Notes: generated from the sequence alone by a model not told the origin. 64,000 nt of DNA from Streptomyces sp. KMM 9044 (GCF_024701375.2 NZ_CP113910.1:992001-1056000), one strand, 5' to 3'. Positions 42,545-51,345 are shown, counted from the stretch's first letter. Translations and numbers: made by a program.

Positions 42545-43659
42545 TGCCCCACACCCCCGAACCCGATGAAGACGACCTCGACGCCGTCCCACCGCTCCAG
42601 CCGGTGTTCCACGTCGAGCAGGCCCTCCTAGGGGCCCTCCTCCTCGACCCGCACCGCCTGGACGACGTGAACGGCATCACCGCCGACTCCTTCTCCACCG
42701 CCGCGCACGCCGCCCTGTACGCCGCGATCAGCACCCTGCCGCAACCCGACCCCGCCGAGCACGCGAAGAACACCAAGTGGCTCGACCGCGTGCTCACCGC
42801 GGGCCGGGAGCAGGCGCGCGGTCTGACCGCCACCTACCTGCACACCCTCGTCCAGGTCTGCCCCTGGCCCAGCCACGCTCCCGCCTACGCCCGGATGGTC
42901 GAGGCCGAGCACGCCCGCCGCCGCCTGCTGACGGCCGCCGAACGCCTCGTCCACACCGTCCACGACGCCAGCCTCCCGCTCCCCGTCCAGACGGTGCTCG
43001 CCGAGGCCGACGCGCTCGCCGCGGTCGTGGACGACATCGCGAACCGCTTTCCCCCACGCTCCGGCGCCCTCCCCCGCACCCCGGCACCGCCCCCCGCCGC
43101 CCCTGACCACACCAAGGCGGTCGAGGAGGAGCAACTGCTGCTCGCCACCGCCACCGCCCGCCCTGACGACATCGACGCCGTGCGGTGGCTGGTCCCCGAC
43201 GACCTCGCCCTGCCGCTGCACGCCGGCCTGTGGCAGTGCCTGACCACCCTCGCCCGCCGAGGCGAGCCCGTCGACCCCGTCACCGTCCTCTGGGAAGCCC
43301 AGCAGCGCGGCCTGCTGGACGGCGGCAGTGAACCAGGCGAGCTCTTGCGCATGCTGGCCGAACCGGCCGGATCCGTCGGGCACTGGGCCGAACGCGCCCT
43401 GCAGCGTTCCCTCCTGGCCACGGCTGAGCACACCGGACGGCGCATCGAGGCGTACGCCGGCGACCCGGCGAACACCCCCTTCCAGCTCGTCGTCGGCGCC
43501 CGCCGCGCCCTCGCTGACATCGCCGCCGTCCGCACCCGCTGGCAGAACGCCACCGGAGCCACCCCGCCACAGCAGCGGCGACCGGCGCCTGCCATCCGCG
43601 CCGGCCCGCCGACCGCCACGGCCGCACACGCCGCCCGATCCACACGAGCAACCCGATAA
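42544..43659 (+). CDS. protein with two DnaB N-terminal-like domains
   Basis: A 371-residue protein, ATG overlapping the previous stop by one base. Residues about 20-150 read like the N-terminal domain of DnaB helicase (VFHVEQALLGALLLDPHRLDDVNGITADSFSTAAHAALYAAISTL, YLHTLVQVCPWPSHAPAYARMVEAEHARRRLLTAAERLV). After a Pro linker a second copy follows (EEEQLLLATATARPDDIDAVRWLVPDDLALPLHAGLWQCLTTLARRGEPVDPVTVLWEAQ). The helicase ATPase core is absent. In DnaB this domain contacts primase, so the protein may load or compete for primase; inferred. Confidence 0.75.
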   Translation: MPHTPEPDEDDLDAVPPLQPVFHVEQALLGALLLDPHRLDDVNGITADSFSTAAHAALYAAISTLPQPDPAEHAKNTKWLDRVLTAGREQARGLTATYLHTLVQVCPWPSHAPAYARMVEAEHARRRLLTAAERLVHTVHDASLPLPVQTVLAEADALAAVVDDIANRFPPRSGALPRTPAPPPAAPDHTKAVEEEQLLLATATARPDDIDAVRWLVPDDLALPLHAGLWQCLTTLARRGEPVDPVTVLWEAQQRGLLDGGSEPGELLRMLAEPAGSVGHWAERALQRSLLATAEHTGRRIEAYAGDPANTPFQLVVGARRALADIAAVRTRWQNATGATPPQQRRPAPAIRAGPPTATAAHAARSTRATR

Positions 43660-43727
43660 CTCCCGAGTACACCGCCGGTGGCCGGACCCGAAGGCCCGGC
43701 CACCGGCAGAACAGCTGAGACCCCCAC

Positions 43728-45092
43728 GTGACTCCCGCCATCGACGCCCATGTCCGCCTCGACACCCACCCCACTCACCCGAGCGCCGTGCAGGCCGTCC
43801 TGACCGGCACCCAGGCCCGCGTCGCCTCCATGGCTCTGGAGGCTGCCGGCTGGAGTGCCGCCGCCACAGGCGTCCTGGTCCTGGCTCGCATCGATCATGA
43901 GGAGCCCAACTGGGCCGCCGACGCCGCCCAGCACCTGACCGCTGAAGGCATCACCGTCGAGATCACCCCGCGCCTCCAGGAGGCCATCGATGAGGAATGG
44001 ACCTGGCCGAACTACCCGATGCCCTGGTGCACCCGCAGCGAAATCCGCGAAGTCTCCAACCAGGCGCAGAAGATCCACGACGACATCCGCAACGGCCACC
44101 TCCTGATTCACGCCCACGCCCACGACGGCCACACCACCGTCGCGGTCGGCACATACCTCCACCAGGGCGGCAAGTCCGTCTACCTGCACGGCGAGGATCA
44201 TCTGCGTCAGGTCGCCGACACCTTCGACTCACCCGCGGAGGCACTGGTGGCCTTCGAGAAGGTCCACGCGGCCGAGATGCGCCCCGGCCCGGCACCCCTG
44301 ACCGACACCGAACGCGCCGCCATCGCAGCGCGTTCCGTCTTCGACGTCATCACAGCCAAGCCCGAACCGTCCCGCCCGGAGCCGGAGGCCGTCCCCGTCT
44401 ACCTGGCCGATGCCGGTGACCACGACGCGCTCCTCGATAGCTTCCTCGACGCGCACGGCGAGTTCGAAAAGTGGCGTACCTGGTCCGATGAAACGACCCA
44501 CGCCATCCACGAATCGCAGACCCTGCGCATCGAACGCGTCCACGAAACCCAAGCCCGCGAGACCGCCTGGACCGTGGCCGCCTACGAGACACCCGTCTCC
44601 GACCGCATGTGGCACCTCACCGCGACCGGCGCCACCCCCGCCCCCGTGCTGCAGAATCTGCTGAACCACCTCGCCGACGGCGACGGCTGGGACACGGTCA
44701 TCGGCGTCCCGGCGGGCGAGAGGACAGTCACCACAGCCACGCAGCCGCTCACTGAGGCCGGGTGGAAGCACACCCTGACAGGGCACGGGATCCGGTGGAC
44801 GTCCCCCGACGGACAGGCAGGCGTTCGGTTTGACCCACTGACCGCGCAGGCCCCCCAGAACCCAGCCACCTGGACCATCTGGGCTGGCCCTGACCCGGAC
44901 CGGCCCAACTGGGCCATCACCGCGTCCCCGCACACCCCGAGTTCGCTGCTGGCCGACCTCTCCGAAGCTCTCGCCCACGAGACCGGCACGCGCCAGCCCC
45001 AGTCGGGCCGCGAGCACAGGACCCGCCTCGCGGCCAGTGCGCCAGCGGCTCCGGCAATCACGGCCAGCCGACCCGCCAGCCGTTCACGCTGA
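43728..45092 (+). CDS. large DUF317 (SPDY)-containing protein
   Basis: A 454-residue protein from GTG 43728. N-terminal part: VQAVLTGTQARVASMALEAAGWSAAATGVLVLARIDHEEPNWAADAAQHLTAEGITVEI. Middle: LIHAHAHDGHTTVAVGTYLHQGGKSVYLHGEDHLRQVADTFDSPAEALVAF. C-terminal DUF317 copy: GWKHTLTGHGIRWTSPDGQAGVRFDP with NWAITASPHTPSSLLADLSEAL. It is the longest of the four DUF317 proteins. Copy C of the palindromic element starts 20 bases after its stop. Confidence 0.75.
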   Translation: MTPAIDAHVRLDTHPTHPSAVQAVLTGTQARVASMALEAAGWSAAATGVLVLARIDHEEPNWAADAAQHLTAEGITVEITPRLQEAIDEEWTWPNYPMPWCTRSEIREVSNQAQKIHDDIRNGHLLIHAHAHDGHTTVAVGTYLHQGGKSVYLHGEDHLRQVADTFDSPAEALVAFEKVHAAEMRPGPAPLTDTERAAIAARSVFDVITAKPEPSRPEPEAVPVYLADAGDHDALLDSFLDAHGEFEKWRTWSDETTHAIHESQTLRIERVHETQARETAWTVAAYETPVSDRMWHLTATGATPAPVLQNLLNHLADGDGWDTVIGVPAGERTVTTATQPLTEAGWKHTLTGHGIRWTSPDGQAGVRFDPLTAQAPQNPATWTIWAGPDPDRPNWAITASPHTPSSLLADLSEALAHETGTRQPQSGREHRTRLAASAPAAPAITASRPASRSR

Positions 45093-45115
45093 TCCTCGGC
45101 CCGCACGAGCGGGGC

Positions 45116-45160
45116 AACATAGCGCGGGATCGCCGGTTGGCCAAACCGGCGATCCCGCGC
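45116..45160 (-). promoter_or_regulatory. palindromic promoter-like element, copy C (17-bp arms)
   Basis: A perfect inverted repeat with 17-bp arms around spacer GGCCA (45122-45160), the longest of the four copies. On the minus strand TTGGCC (45144-45139) is followed after 17 bases by TATGTT (45121-45116). About 50 bases to its right lies GAGAGG and an ACG (45213) opening TTADTTRSAARHEAGSVG, which looks like the beginning of a gene truncated by the downstream module. So this copy also stood between two genes. Confidence 0.65.
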
Positions 45161-45269
45161 ACCATAGATAGTCCACCGCCACGCCCTGCCCGCACGTCGA
45201 GAGGCTCCTCCCACGACCGCAGACACCACACGTAGCGCAGCCCGTCACGAGGCCGGCAGCGTCGGGCGA

Positions 45270-46166
45270 TCACGCCGCCGCGTAGCTTGCCCGGAACAGC
45301 TCCTGCGCCCGCTCCAGGTCCCTCGGCCTACGCAGCTGGACCTCCAGATCACCCGTGCCGTGGTGACCGAGACCGGACACGTCCCGAGTGAAGCCCGGAA
45401 CAAGGTCGACGTCCTTCGGGTCGACCTTCAGGTAGACCAGCAGCTTGCTGCGCTGCGGCGGGCACAGGCAGGCGAAGTTCCGCAGCCGCTGATACGCCCG
45501 GTAGGTCTTGCGCTCCACCCGGTTCACGCCGTCCCCGAGCCCGAGCAGGACCTCGTCGACCGCACCCGCCAACTCGCGCAGCGCCGCGCCCTGGACATCA
45601 GTCGCCGCCCGGGCGACCGCCCCGCGCCGTGCCCGGCGGGCCACCTGCATGCCGCCGCTCACGGAGGCCACGGTCTCAAGCCCGAGCAGATCCCTGCCGA
45701 AAAGTCGGTAGCGAACCAGGTCGATCGACCTCCGGTGCTCGCGCACGGCATGCACGTCGTAGCGGGTGAAGTCGCCGGCGATGCAGATCAGGCGCGGTCC
45801 GCTCCACAGGACCTGGGACGCGGCCGTCACCCCGAGCCGGTCGCGAACCAGGTGCTCGAACTCCGCCCGGTGGTCCATCAGCCAGGCCAGGTAGAACAGG
45901 CCCTGATTTATGACGCCGGCGTCCGTGCCGCGCTTGTACTCGACGATGACCGGCGATCCGTTCTCGTCCAGCCCGAGCGAGTCGATCCGGCCCCCGTGGG
46001 CGGGTCCGGTGCTGTACTCGCTCGCCAGGAACCGGAGGCCCAGCAGCGTCTCCATGTGCGCCTCGACAAGGCCCTGTACATCGGCCTCGATCTCGGCAAG
46101 ACGCGGCATGACCTCCGTCATGCCGCTATTCGTCGTGTCCGTGCGGAACAGTTTCAGGCCCGACAC
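45270..46166 (-). CDS. PD-(D/E)XK nuclease family protein (DUF91/DUF5655-like)
   Basis: About 298 residues. Core: IEADVQGLVEAHMETLLGLRFLASEYSTGPAHGGRIDSLGLDENGSPVIVEYKRGTDAGVINQGLFYLAWL, in which the Asp of RIDSLG and EYK of VIVEYKR form the PD-(D/E)XK site, with a preceding Glu. The C-terminal part (VERKTYRAYQRLRNFACLCPPQRSKLLVYLKVDPKD) matches the DUF5655 type. Such proteins are often found in defence islands. The start is unclear: GTG 46166, or CTG 46157 with the better spacing behind GGGGAAGG; the frame is open to 46301. Confidence 0.75.
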   Translation of the reverse strand: MSGLKLFRTDTTNSGMTEVMPRLAEIEADVQGLVEAHMETLLGLRFLASEYSTGPAHGGRIDSLGLDENGSPVIVEYKRGTDAGVINQGLFYLAWLMDHRAEFEHLVRDRLGVTAASQVLWSGPRLICIAGDFTRYDVHAVREHRRSIDLVRYRLFGRDLLGLETVASVSGGMQVARRARRGAVARAATDVQGAALRELAGAVDEVLLGLGDGVNRVERKTYRAYQRLRNFACLCPPQRSKLLVYLKVDPKDVDLVPGFTRDVSGLGHHGTGDLEVQLRRPRDLERAQELFRASYAAA

Positions 46167-46376
46167 CTTCCCCTCATCGGCTCGAAGATCACCAACGCCG
46201 ACGGGGTGCGGGATTGTTTCCGCGAGAGCCTTCGGGGGCGTGAAGATAATGTGAGACCCTACGTACTGCCCGATCAGGGAGCGCTCGCGTTCCCCCGTCA
46301 CCGAGAATCCGTGATTCCCCCATGTGTCCCCCGCGACCCGGGGGAGAGCTCCCGGAAACCGCGTTTACGCAGGTCA

Positions 46377-46448
46377 GCCCCCGTAGCTCAGCGGATAGAG
46401 CAGGTGTCTTCTAAACGCCTGGCCGCAGGTTCGAGTCCTGCCGGGGCG
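46377..46448 (+). tRNA. tRNA-Arg (anticodon TCT)
   Basis: Cloverleaf: acceptor GCCCCCG, D stem GCTC/GAGC, anticodon stem GGTGT/ACGCC with loop CTTCTAA (anticodon TCT at the centre), T arm GCAGG-TTCGAGT-CCTGC. It would read AGA, a rare codon in Streptomyces. The 3' acceptor strand reads CGGGGC where CGGGGGC is needed to pair with GCCCCCG, so one G is missing. This is either a sequencing miscount or a defective gene. tRNA genes are usual integration sites for actinobacterial elements. Confidence 0.85.
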
Positions 46449-46458
46449 CCTCAGACTC

Positions 46459-46483
46459 CGCCCTCCTTCGGGAGGGCGTTTTT
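46459..46483 (+). terminator. Rho-independent terminator after tRNA-Arg
   Basis: Perfect 8-bp stem CGCCCTCC / GGAGGGCG closed by the stable tetraloop TTCG and followed by five T. It lies eleven bases after the tRNA. The 300 bases from here to the next gene contain no other clear feature. Confidence 0.9.
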
Positions 46484-46782
46484 GCTGACCAGAGGCCGAT
46501 TATCGGACTCGGCGGAGCAGTTCTGCAAGCACGGGGCCCCCCTCGGGCGGAGTCGGTGAGTGTCCGGCTGGAGACGATTTCGTCCGGCCCTCGGCGGGTT
46601 TTCTTCCCGAAGTTTCGGTACAGTCTCTTGCCGTCGAACCGCTCACCCGCAACGCGGTCTGCGATCAGCCACCAGCATCACCCTCTGCCACGCAAAGTAG
46701 GGCCCTGACCGTTCGTGTCATCGCGTCCGGCCGAAGCTCGGATTACCAGACGTCGCCGCAGGTATCGGGGACACTGGAGCGC

Positions 46783-48666
46783 ATGTTCTTCGGGGATGTA
46801 GTAGTCGACCCATCGTGGACCTTCGAGTTGGCAGAGGCCCTCCGTGACCGCTGGTACGAGGAGGACGAACAGGATCTGACCTTCCCGGCGGCATTGGATC
46901 AGCTCGAATCGTGGCTCAACGACTCCCGTGATTTCGAGAGGCGGCACCGGTTCTACTGGCAGGCCGCCATGGCCGACTTCGACTTCGGGGTCAACCGTCT
47001 GGGGCCCGGATACCGACAGGGTCTGGACATCCACCTGCAAGCCTTCCGTTCTGCGATGGCTGGCCTGCCTGCACCCGGGGCCCAAGGGCAGGTGGCGCAG
47101 GCACAACAGCTCGTGCGCGCCCTTTCCCAGGAGGCGTGTTCGGACAGCCATCTGATTCATGCCTGGCAGGACATCGTCTCCGCGGTCAGGGACTGCCAGC
47201 GCTACGACGACATCAGGGCGCGTACTGTCCTGCTTCGCGCCCTCCTGCAGCGTTCGGAGCGTCGCTCCACAGAGGTGATGCGCTCCCTCTCAGGTGTCTT
47301 GCTCGACCGTCTTGTAGACGTGCAGATGGCTCGGCTGAATCTGGGAGACATCGAGGACCTGGGCACGCTGTCGCATCAAAACGTCACGTCAGCAGCCGGG
47401 CTGTCCGAAGAATCCCGTCTCACTCTGTGCGATCGATTGCTAACAACTCCTCCGCGTCACGCCCATCACGTGGTGTGGCACGCCTTCGCCAAGGCCCGGA
47501 TCGCGGGCATGGTCCAGACGTTCGGCCCCATTACCTTGTACAACCGCGACTGGTTTCATGGAAACGCGGCCGAGGACGGCCCGTTCCGGGACCAACTACC
47601 CTGCGAGGTGAGCGGGGCCGATTCCTTCTTCCCCACGGACTCGCTCCCCGACGGACCACACGTGGTTCTCGCGCGGGTGGATCTCGGCGTAGGGGCACAG
47701 GCAGATGCTCCGGCCGTCTCGCGCCTTCAGGTGCAATCCATGATCTTGGCCGCGACGTTCCCTGAAGACTTTCGAGGCTGGGAAATGTACGAGGGGCACA
47801 TCCATGCCGTCGACGGCACCTGGAGTGGCAATGAGGCGTTCCGCTTGTCCGACGAGGATTTCGCGATGCCGTACCTTCAAATGGATGCCACAGCAAAGCG
47901 CTTGAACCGCATGGCCCCGCGCATCGCACCGCACCTTACCGGAGCAAGCTCGGACCTGTCCGATGTCATTGACGCGGTGGGCTGGTGGAAAGCCTCCAGT
48001 GCGCAACCTTCACTGCCGGCTGTCGTCCTGGACGTGAGGATTCTCGAGTTGCTCGCTACCAGAGTCTCGGGCGAGGAGTGGTACGTGTACTTGGACAACT
48101 TCCACAAGCAAGCCTGGATCCGGCATCAAGTCATCCACGCGCTGGTACGGGTGGGCCTACACTCACGCGACGATCTGGCGCACTTCACGCCGGACGTCCG
48201 TCAAGCCGCCGAGGCCCTGCATAGGGAAATGGTGCAGAACGAGGGGATGAGCTTCCGCACAGACGTACGCCGGGTCATCTCTACACTGCCTGACCTCATG
48301 TCGATCTACCCCACGCACAGCAAGCAGCGCCGGCGTGCCGAGAACATGGCCACCCGGGTAGCAGGACACGAGGGCATGCGCAACTGGTACGAGGAGCTCG
48401 ATGACCGCTGGTCGCGCGCCCTCAATCGTCTGCGATCGGTGCGCAATTCACTCGCTCACGGCGGTCCCGTCACACCGGGGGCCGCTGCGTCGGTAGCACC
48501 ACTCGCCCACTTCCTGGCGGGCACCGGCCTGATGGACAGCCTCAGTTCGCTCCTCGAAGGCGAGTCTCAGGCAATAGCGCACGCCAAGAGGCGAGACAGC
48601 GCCGAAACCTGGGCCTCACGATGGCTCTCCGGCGTTTCTGCAAGCGAGGCGTTCGAAGCAGAGTAG
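46783..48666 (+). CDS. large unknown protein with C-terminal HEPN RNase motif
   Basis: A 627-residue protein from ATG 46783, behind CTGGAG. The last 90 residues contain RLRSVRNSLAHGGPVT; R554-N-S-L-A-H559 fits the Rx4-6H signature of HEPN ribonucleases, set in a helical context (NWYEELDDRWSRALNRL before, VAPLAHFLAGTGLMDSLSSLL after). The first 540 residues are unrecognised, with FYWQAAMADFDFGVNRLG and LNRMAPRIAPHLTG as landmarks. Base composition is less GC-biased than its neighbours, a sign of transfer. HEPN proteins in such places usually act in abortive infection. Function inferred. Confidence 0.65.
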   Translation: MFFGDVVVDPSWTFELAEALRDRWYEEDEQDLTFPAALDQLESWLNDSRDFERRHRFYWQAAMADFDFGVNRLGPGYRQGLDIHLQAFRSAMAGLPAPGAQGQVAQAQQLVRALSQEACSDSHLIHAWQDIVSAVRDCQRYDDIRARTVLLRALLQRSERRSTEVMRSLSGVLLDRLVDVQMARLNLGDIEDLGTLSHQNVTSAAGLSEESRLTLCDRLLTTPPRHAHHVVWHAFAKARIAGMVQTFGPITLYNRDWFHGNAAEDGPFRDQLPCEVSGADSFFPTDSLPDGPHVVLARVDLGVGAQADAPAVSRLQVQSMILAATFPEDFRGWEMYEGHIHAVDGTWSGNEAFRLSDEDFAMPYLQMDATAKRLNRMAPRIAPHLTGASSDLSDVIDAVGWWKASSAQPSLPAVVLDVRILELLATRVSGEEWYVYLDNFHKQAWIRHQVIHALVRVGLHSRDDLAHFTPDVRQAAEALHREMVQNEGMSFRTDVRRVISTLPDLMSIYPTHSKQRRRAENMATRVAGHEGMRNWYEELDDRWSRALNRLRSVRNSLAHGGPVTPGAAASVAPLAHFLAGTGLMDSLSSLLEGESQAIAHAKRRDSAETWASRWLSGVSASEAFEAE

Positions 48667-48782
48667 CGACACCCGCCGGTTCAGCGGTCACCGGCGCAGG
48701 ATCGCCTCGTTGCAGCGCCCCAAACGATGGCAAATCGCATACAGGTTGAAGGAGGGCTGGATATCAGACCATCCTTGCCGTC

Positions 48783-49088
48783 ATGGATCTCGTCCCTGCC
48801 TCCTTCGGTGTGCCCGCGATGGGCGACTACGCCTACGCCTGGGCCTCGGTTGATGTGGAGACTTCGGGCCTCATGGCCCGACGAGATCGTGTGCTGTCCG
48901 TCGCGGTGATCACGATCGGTCCGGACGGCAAGCAGACCGGGGAGTTCTCGACCCTGCTCAATCCGGGCTGCGATCCGGGACCAGTGGAGGTGCACGGGCT
49001 GACCGTCGAGCGACTGCGAGGTGCGCGGACGTTCGACCAGGTCGCCGGGCGGATCGGAGCGATGCTTCAGCCTGGATCCACCGCGTAG
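48783..49088 (+). pseudogene. truncated DEDDh 3'-5' exonuclease (DnaQ-like)
   Basis: The frame from ATG 48783 (or 48819) gives WASVDVETSGLMARRDRVLSVAVITI, the Exo I motif with its DxE pair, and FSTLLNPGCDPGPVEVHGLTVERLRG, but stops at 49086-49088 inside the IS1380 remnant. Exo II and Exo III motifs are missing, and nothing on the far side of the element continues the gene. Only about 95 genuine residues remain. Confidence 0.7.
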
Positions 49089-50262
49089 AAGTCGATGAGG
49101 AGATTTTGGGGCTTCTCGTGGTGGATTTCGGCTGGTGGGCGGGGGTGGGTGCCGGGCGGCCGTCCGGGGCGGGGTCTCCAAAATCCTTCGTGGTCGTGGG
49201 CGGACAGGTGGCCCATCTGTTGAGTCTTCAGCCGGTGACCGACAGCTGTCCACAGGCTCTCCAAGGCGTCCTGCCAGGGCCAGTGTTCAGGGAAGTGCCA
49301 GGTCAGCGTGTGGGAGTTCTTTGCCAACCGGGCTGGAACGTGCAGGAGCTGGCGGCGTATGGTGCCGGTCCTGGCGCGGGCGTGGAAGGCGGAGGCCAGG
49401 GTGCCGAGCGCGCGGGTGAGGTTGTGCGCGAGGGCGGCCAGGGTGAGCCAGGCGGCGTTCGCGGTGAATTTGCCCGAGGGCAGGTGTCCAAGCGCGGAGT
49501 CCTCCAGGTCGGCGAAGACCTGCTCCACGATCGCGTGCCGGCGGTGGTCGGCTTCGGCCTCGACCAGCGGCAGGCGGTTGTCGGTGAATACCGCGTGGAA
49601 GTGCCAGGTGGCGAATAACTCGCCCTGCCCGTCCGGGACCGAGGCCGGGTTGAGGCGTTTGACGCGGCGGACCAGGAGCCGGGCGGTGGTCTGGTACTTC
49701 TTGGCCTTGCCGGTGAACGCCGTGTATTCGATCTCGGCGACCTCGGCATCGGAGATCCAGCGTTCCTCGTCGCGGTCGTGGATGGCCTTGGGGTACTTGA
49801 TCGGCGTCCATGCATCGTCGGGGATCGTGGTGATGGTCTCGCGGATCTTCTTGCGCTGGGCGACCGTCAGGGAGAAGCGGGCCGCGGCCCGGCGGCAGGC
49901 GGCGACGACCTTGTGGGAGAAGAACGCAGAGTCGGCCCGCACCACGATCATCCCCGAAGCGCCCATCGCCGTGCCCGCCCCGTTCGCGGCGCCGGTGAGC
50001 TTCACCTTCTCGGCGGCCAGGTCGGGCAGGCCGCATCGCTCGGCCAGCCGCACCGCCGGAGCGAGCCCGCTGTACGCGAGCAGATTCGGATCATCGAACG
50101 CCGCGAACGTCGCCGCGGCCGTATGGAAGAATTTCATGCGAGAGGTGCTCTGCCGATCATGCGGGATGGAAGCGTAGGAACTCCCATCGTCGCAGGTCAG
50201 CGAGCACCTCTTCTGGATTCCTCATCCACAGGATGACCGTCACGCGGTGAATCCAGGCTGAA
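49066..50262 (-). mobile_element. IS1380-type element with internal deletion
   Basis: Terminal inverted repeats of 21 bp starting TTCAGCCTGGAT and ending CACCGCGT, one mismatch, at 49066-49086 and 50242-50262. The total length of 1197 bp is short for IS1380 elements with a 450-residue transposase. No matching target duplication is visible at the flanks. It truncates the exonuclease gene. Confidence 0.8.
49067..50137 (-). pseudogene. IS1380 transposase, internally deleted
   Basis: A 356-residue frame. It begins AFDDPNLLAYSGLAPAVRLAERCGLPDLAAEKVKL as in intact IS1380 transposases, then jumps at about residue 50 to GMIVVRADSAFFSHKVVAACRRAAARFS. In intact relatives roughly 110 residues, including the first catalytic Asp region, lie between these blocks. 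The rest (WISDAEVAEIEYTAF, RHAIVEQVFADLEDSALGHLPSGKFTANAAWL) is normal. The frame is kept but the enzyme should be inactive; mobilisation would need help in trans. Confidence 0.75.
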
Positions 50263-50568
50263 ACGCGTGGGCGGCTGCATTCCCGCGCGAGTCTGACAAC
50301 CGAGGGATCTGAAACTTACGCGGAAGCGACAGCAGCGGACGACACGTAGGTGCCGCCTTCTCCACCACCAGCAGCAGCGACAATCCCCTTACTAGCGCTC
50401 GGGGCGCCACGAATCAACGGCCGCTGGGTCCAGGCCGAGGGAACATAGCAGCGAAACGCCGGTTAGCCAAACCGGCAGCTCTGCAGACAATTGAGGTCTA
50501 CCGCGCACACGTGGCCTGCGCACTGCATACCCGGCACAAAACGCCACCCGCCGAGACGAAAGAAGTCG
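50263..50568. other. intergenic region before the excisionase gene
   Basis: About 300 bases without a gene between the IS1380 remnant and the excisionase-like gene. It contains copy D of the palindromic element and otherwise unremarkable sequence with a few short repeats of the AGCAG type. No tRNA fragment or attachment-site repeat was noticed. Confidence 0.5.
50442..50476 (-). promoter_or_regulatory. palindromic promoter-like element, copy D
   Basis: Inverted repeat GCCGGTT-AGCCA-AACCGGC (50458-50476), the shortest of the four copies. On the minus strand TTGGCT (50470-50465), 17 bases, TATGTT (50447-50442). The flank towards the excisionase gene holds a possible -10 on the plus strand (GACAATTG), about 95 bases before the ATG at 50569, so the element may serve divergent transcription or act as its operator. 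Confidence 0.6.
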
Positions 50569-50826
50569 ATGCACATACAAGAGAGCGAGCCTGTGAGCGC
50601 CCAATACAGTCCCGCGCACATTCGTGCCACATGGAACGGAACAGGGAGCGTGGAGGAAGCCGCAAGGGCGCTTGGGTTTTCGCGCGCGAAGGGGTACGAG
50701 CTGATCCGCAGGGGGCGGTTCCCTTGCCGCGTGCTTCGCATTGGACGAAGCTCGCGCGTCGTTACGGCGTCCCTGCTCCGCGTACTCGAAAGCGGGGAGC
50801 CGGAGTACAACGATGCCCGTACCTGA
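50569..50826 (+). CDS. excisionase-like helix-turn-helix protein
   Basis: An 85-residue protein from ATG 50569, behind GAAAGAAG. Core GSVEEAARALGFSRAKGYELIRRGRFPCRVLRIGRSSRVVTASLLRVLES is the MerR-like helix-turn-helix with wing found in excisionases of Streptomyces integrative elements. Normally an integrase gene follows at once; none is found here. It could regulate through the palindromic element upstream. Confidence 0.75.
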   Translation: MHIQESEPVSAQYSPAHIRATWNGTGSVEEAARALGFSRAKGYELIRRGRFPCRVLRIGRSSRVVTASLLRVLESGEPEYNDART

Positions 50827-51251
50827 TGCCATCGGCGCCGAGTCAGTGGCGGCGAGCCCCACTAAACACTCTGCGGGGCGTCGCCGACTCACTGACGTTC
50901 CTAACATGCGGGCGCCGCGACCACGGCGGGTGGGCCACCCGTTGAGCAAAAGAGGGCCATGGAGCGGGAGCGGTAAACGACCTGAGGGATCAGGCTCCAA
51001 TGAGTGCTCCGGGCCGCTGCAAGGTCCCCCTCCAGTTGTCGGAGGCGGGTGGTCACTCATAGCTGGCGGAATTCCGAGTCCGTCGCCCGGCAGAAGATCT
51101 GATCTTCCGGCCCACCTCGCGTACCGGGATCGCCCGCTTACCCACGTGTTCAGGCCAAGATGTCCGCCGTACGTTTTAGGACGGTCATGCCTGCGCAGCC
51201 TTCAGCGCAGCACCAGTGAGCGCTATTCGCTGCACCCGGGGGGATGCCACC
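50827..51251. other. no gene seen
   Basis: About 425 bases. Open frames exist on the plus strand but their composition is not coding-like (one 173-codon frame from 50741 overlaps the excisionase gene). An integrase gene would be expected here and is absent. I see no hairpin with a T-run. Confidence 0.4.
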
Positions 51252-51345
51252 GTGCCGACTGAGCCAACCGAAACAGCGTGGAAGATCCAGTTGGCCGTCG
51301 CTGATGCAACGGCCAAGGCGGATTCGAAAGCCGCGCTCGCCTTGA

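Noticed and set aside
45116..45160. Copy C taken as an ordinary Rho-independent terminator
   Set aside because: There is no T-run on either side, and the near-identical copies keep an exact TTGG-17-TATGTT spacing that a terminator does not need; the terminator role is kept only as an alternative.
50741..51262. 173-codon frame after the excisionase gene, considered as a possible integrase
   Set aside because: No tyrosine or serine recombinase motif; it overlaps the excisionase frame and its composition is not coding-like.
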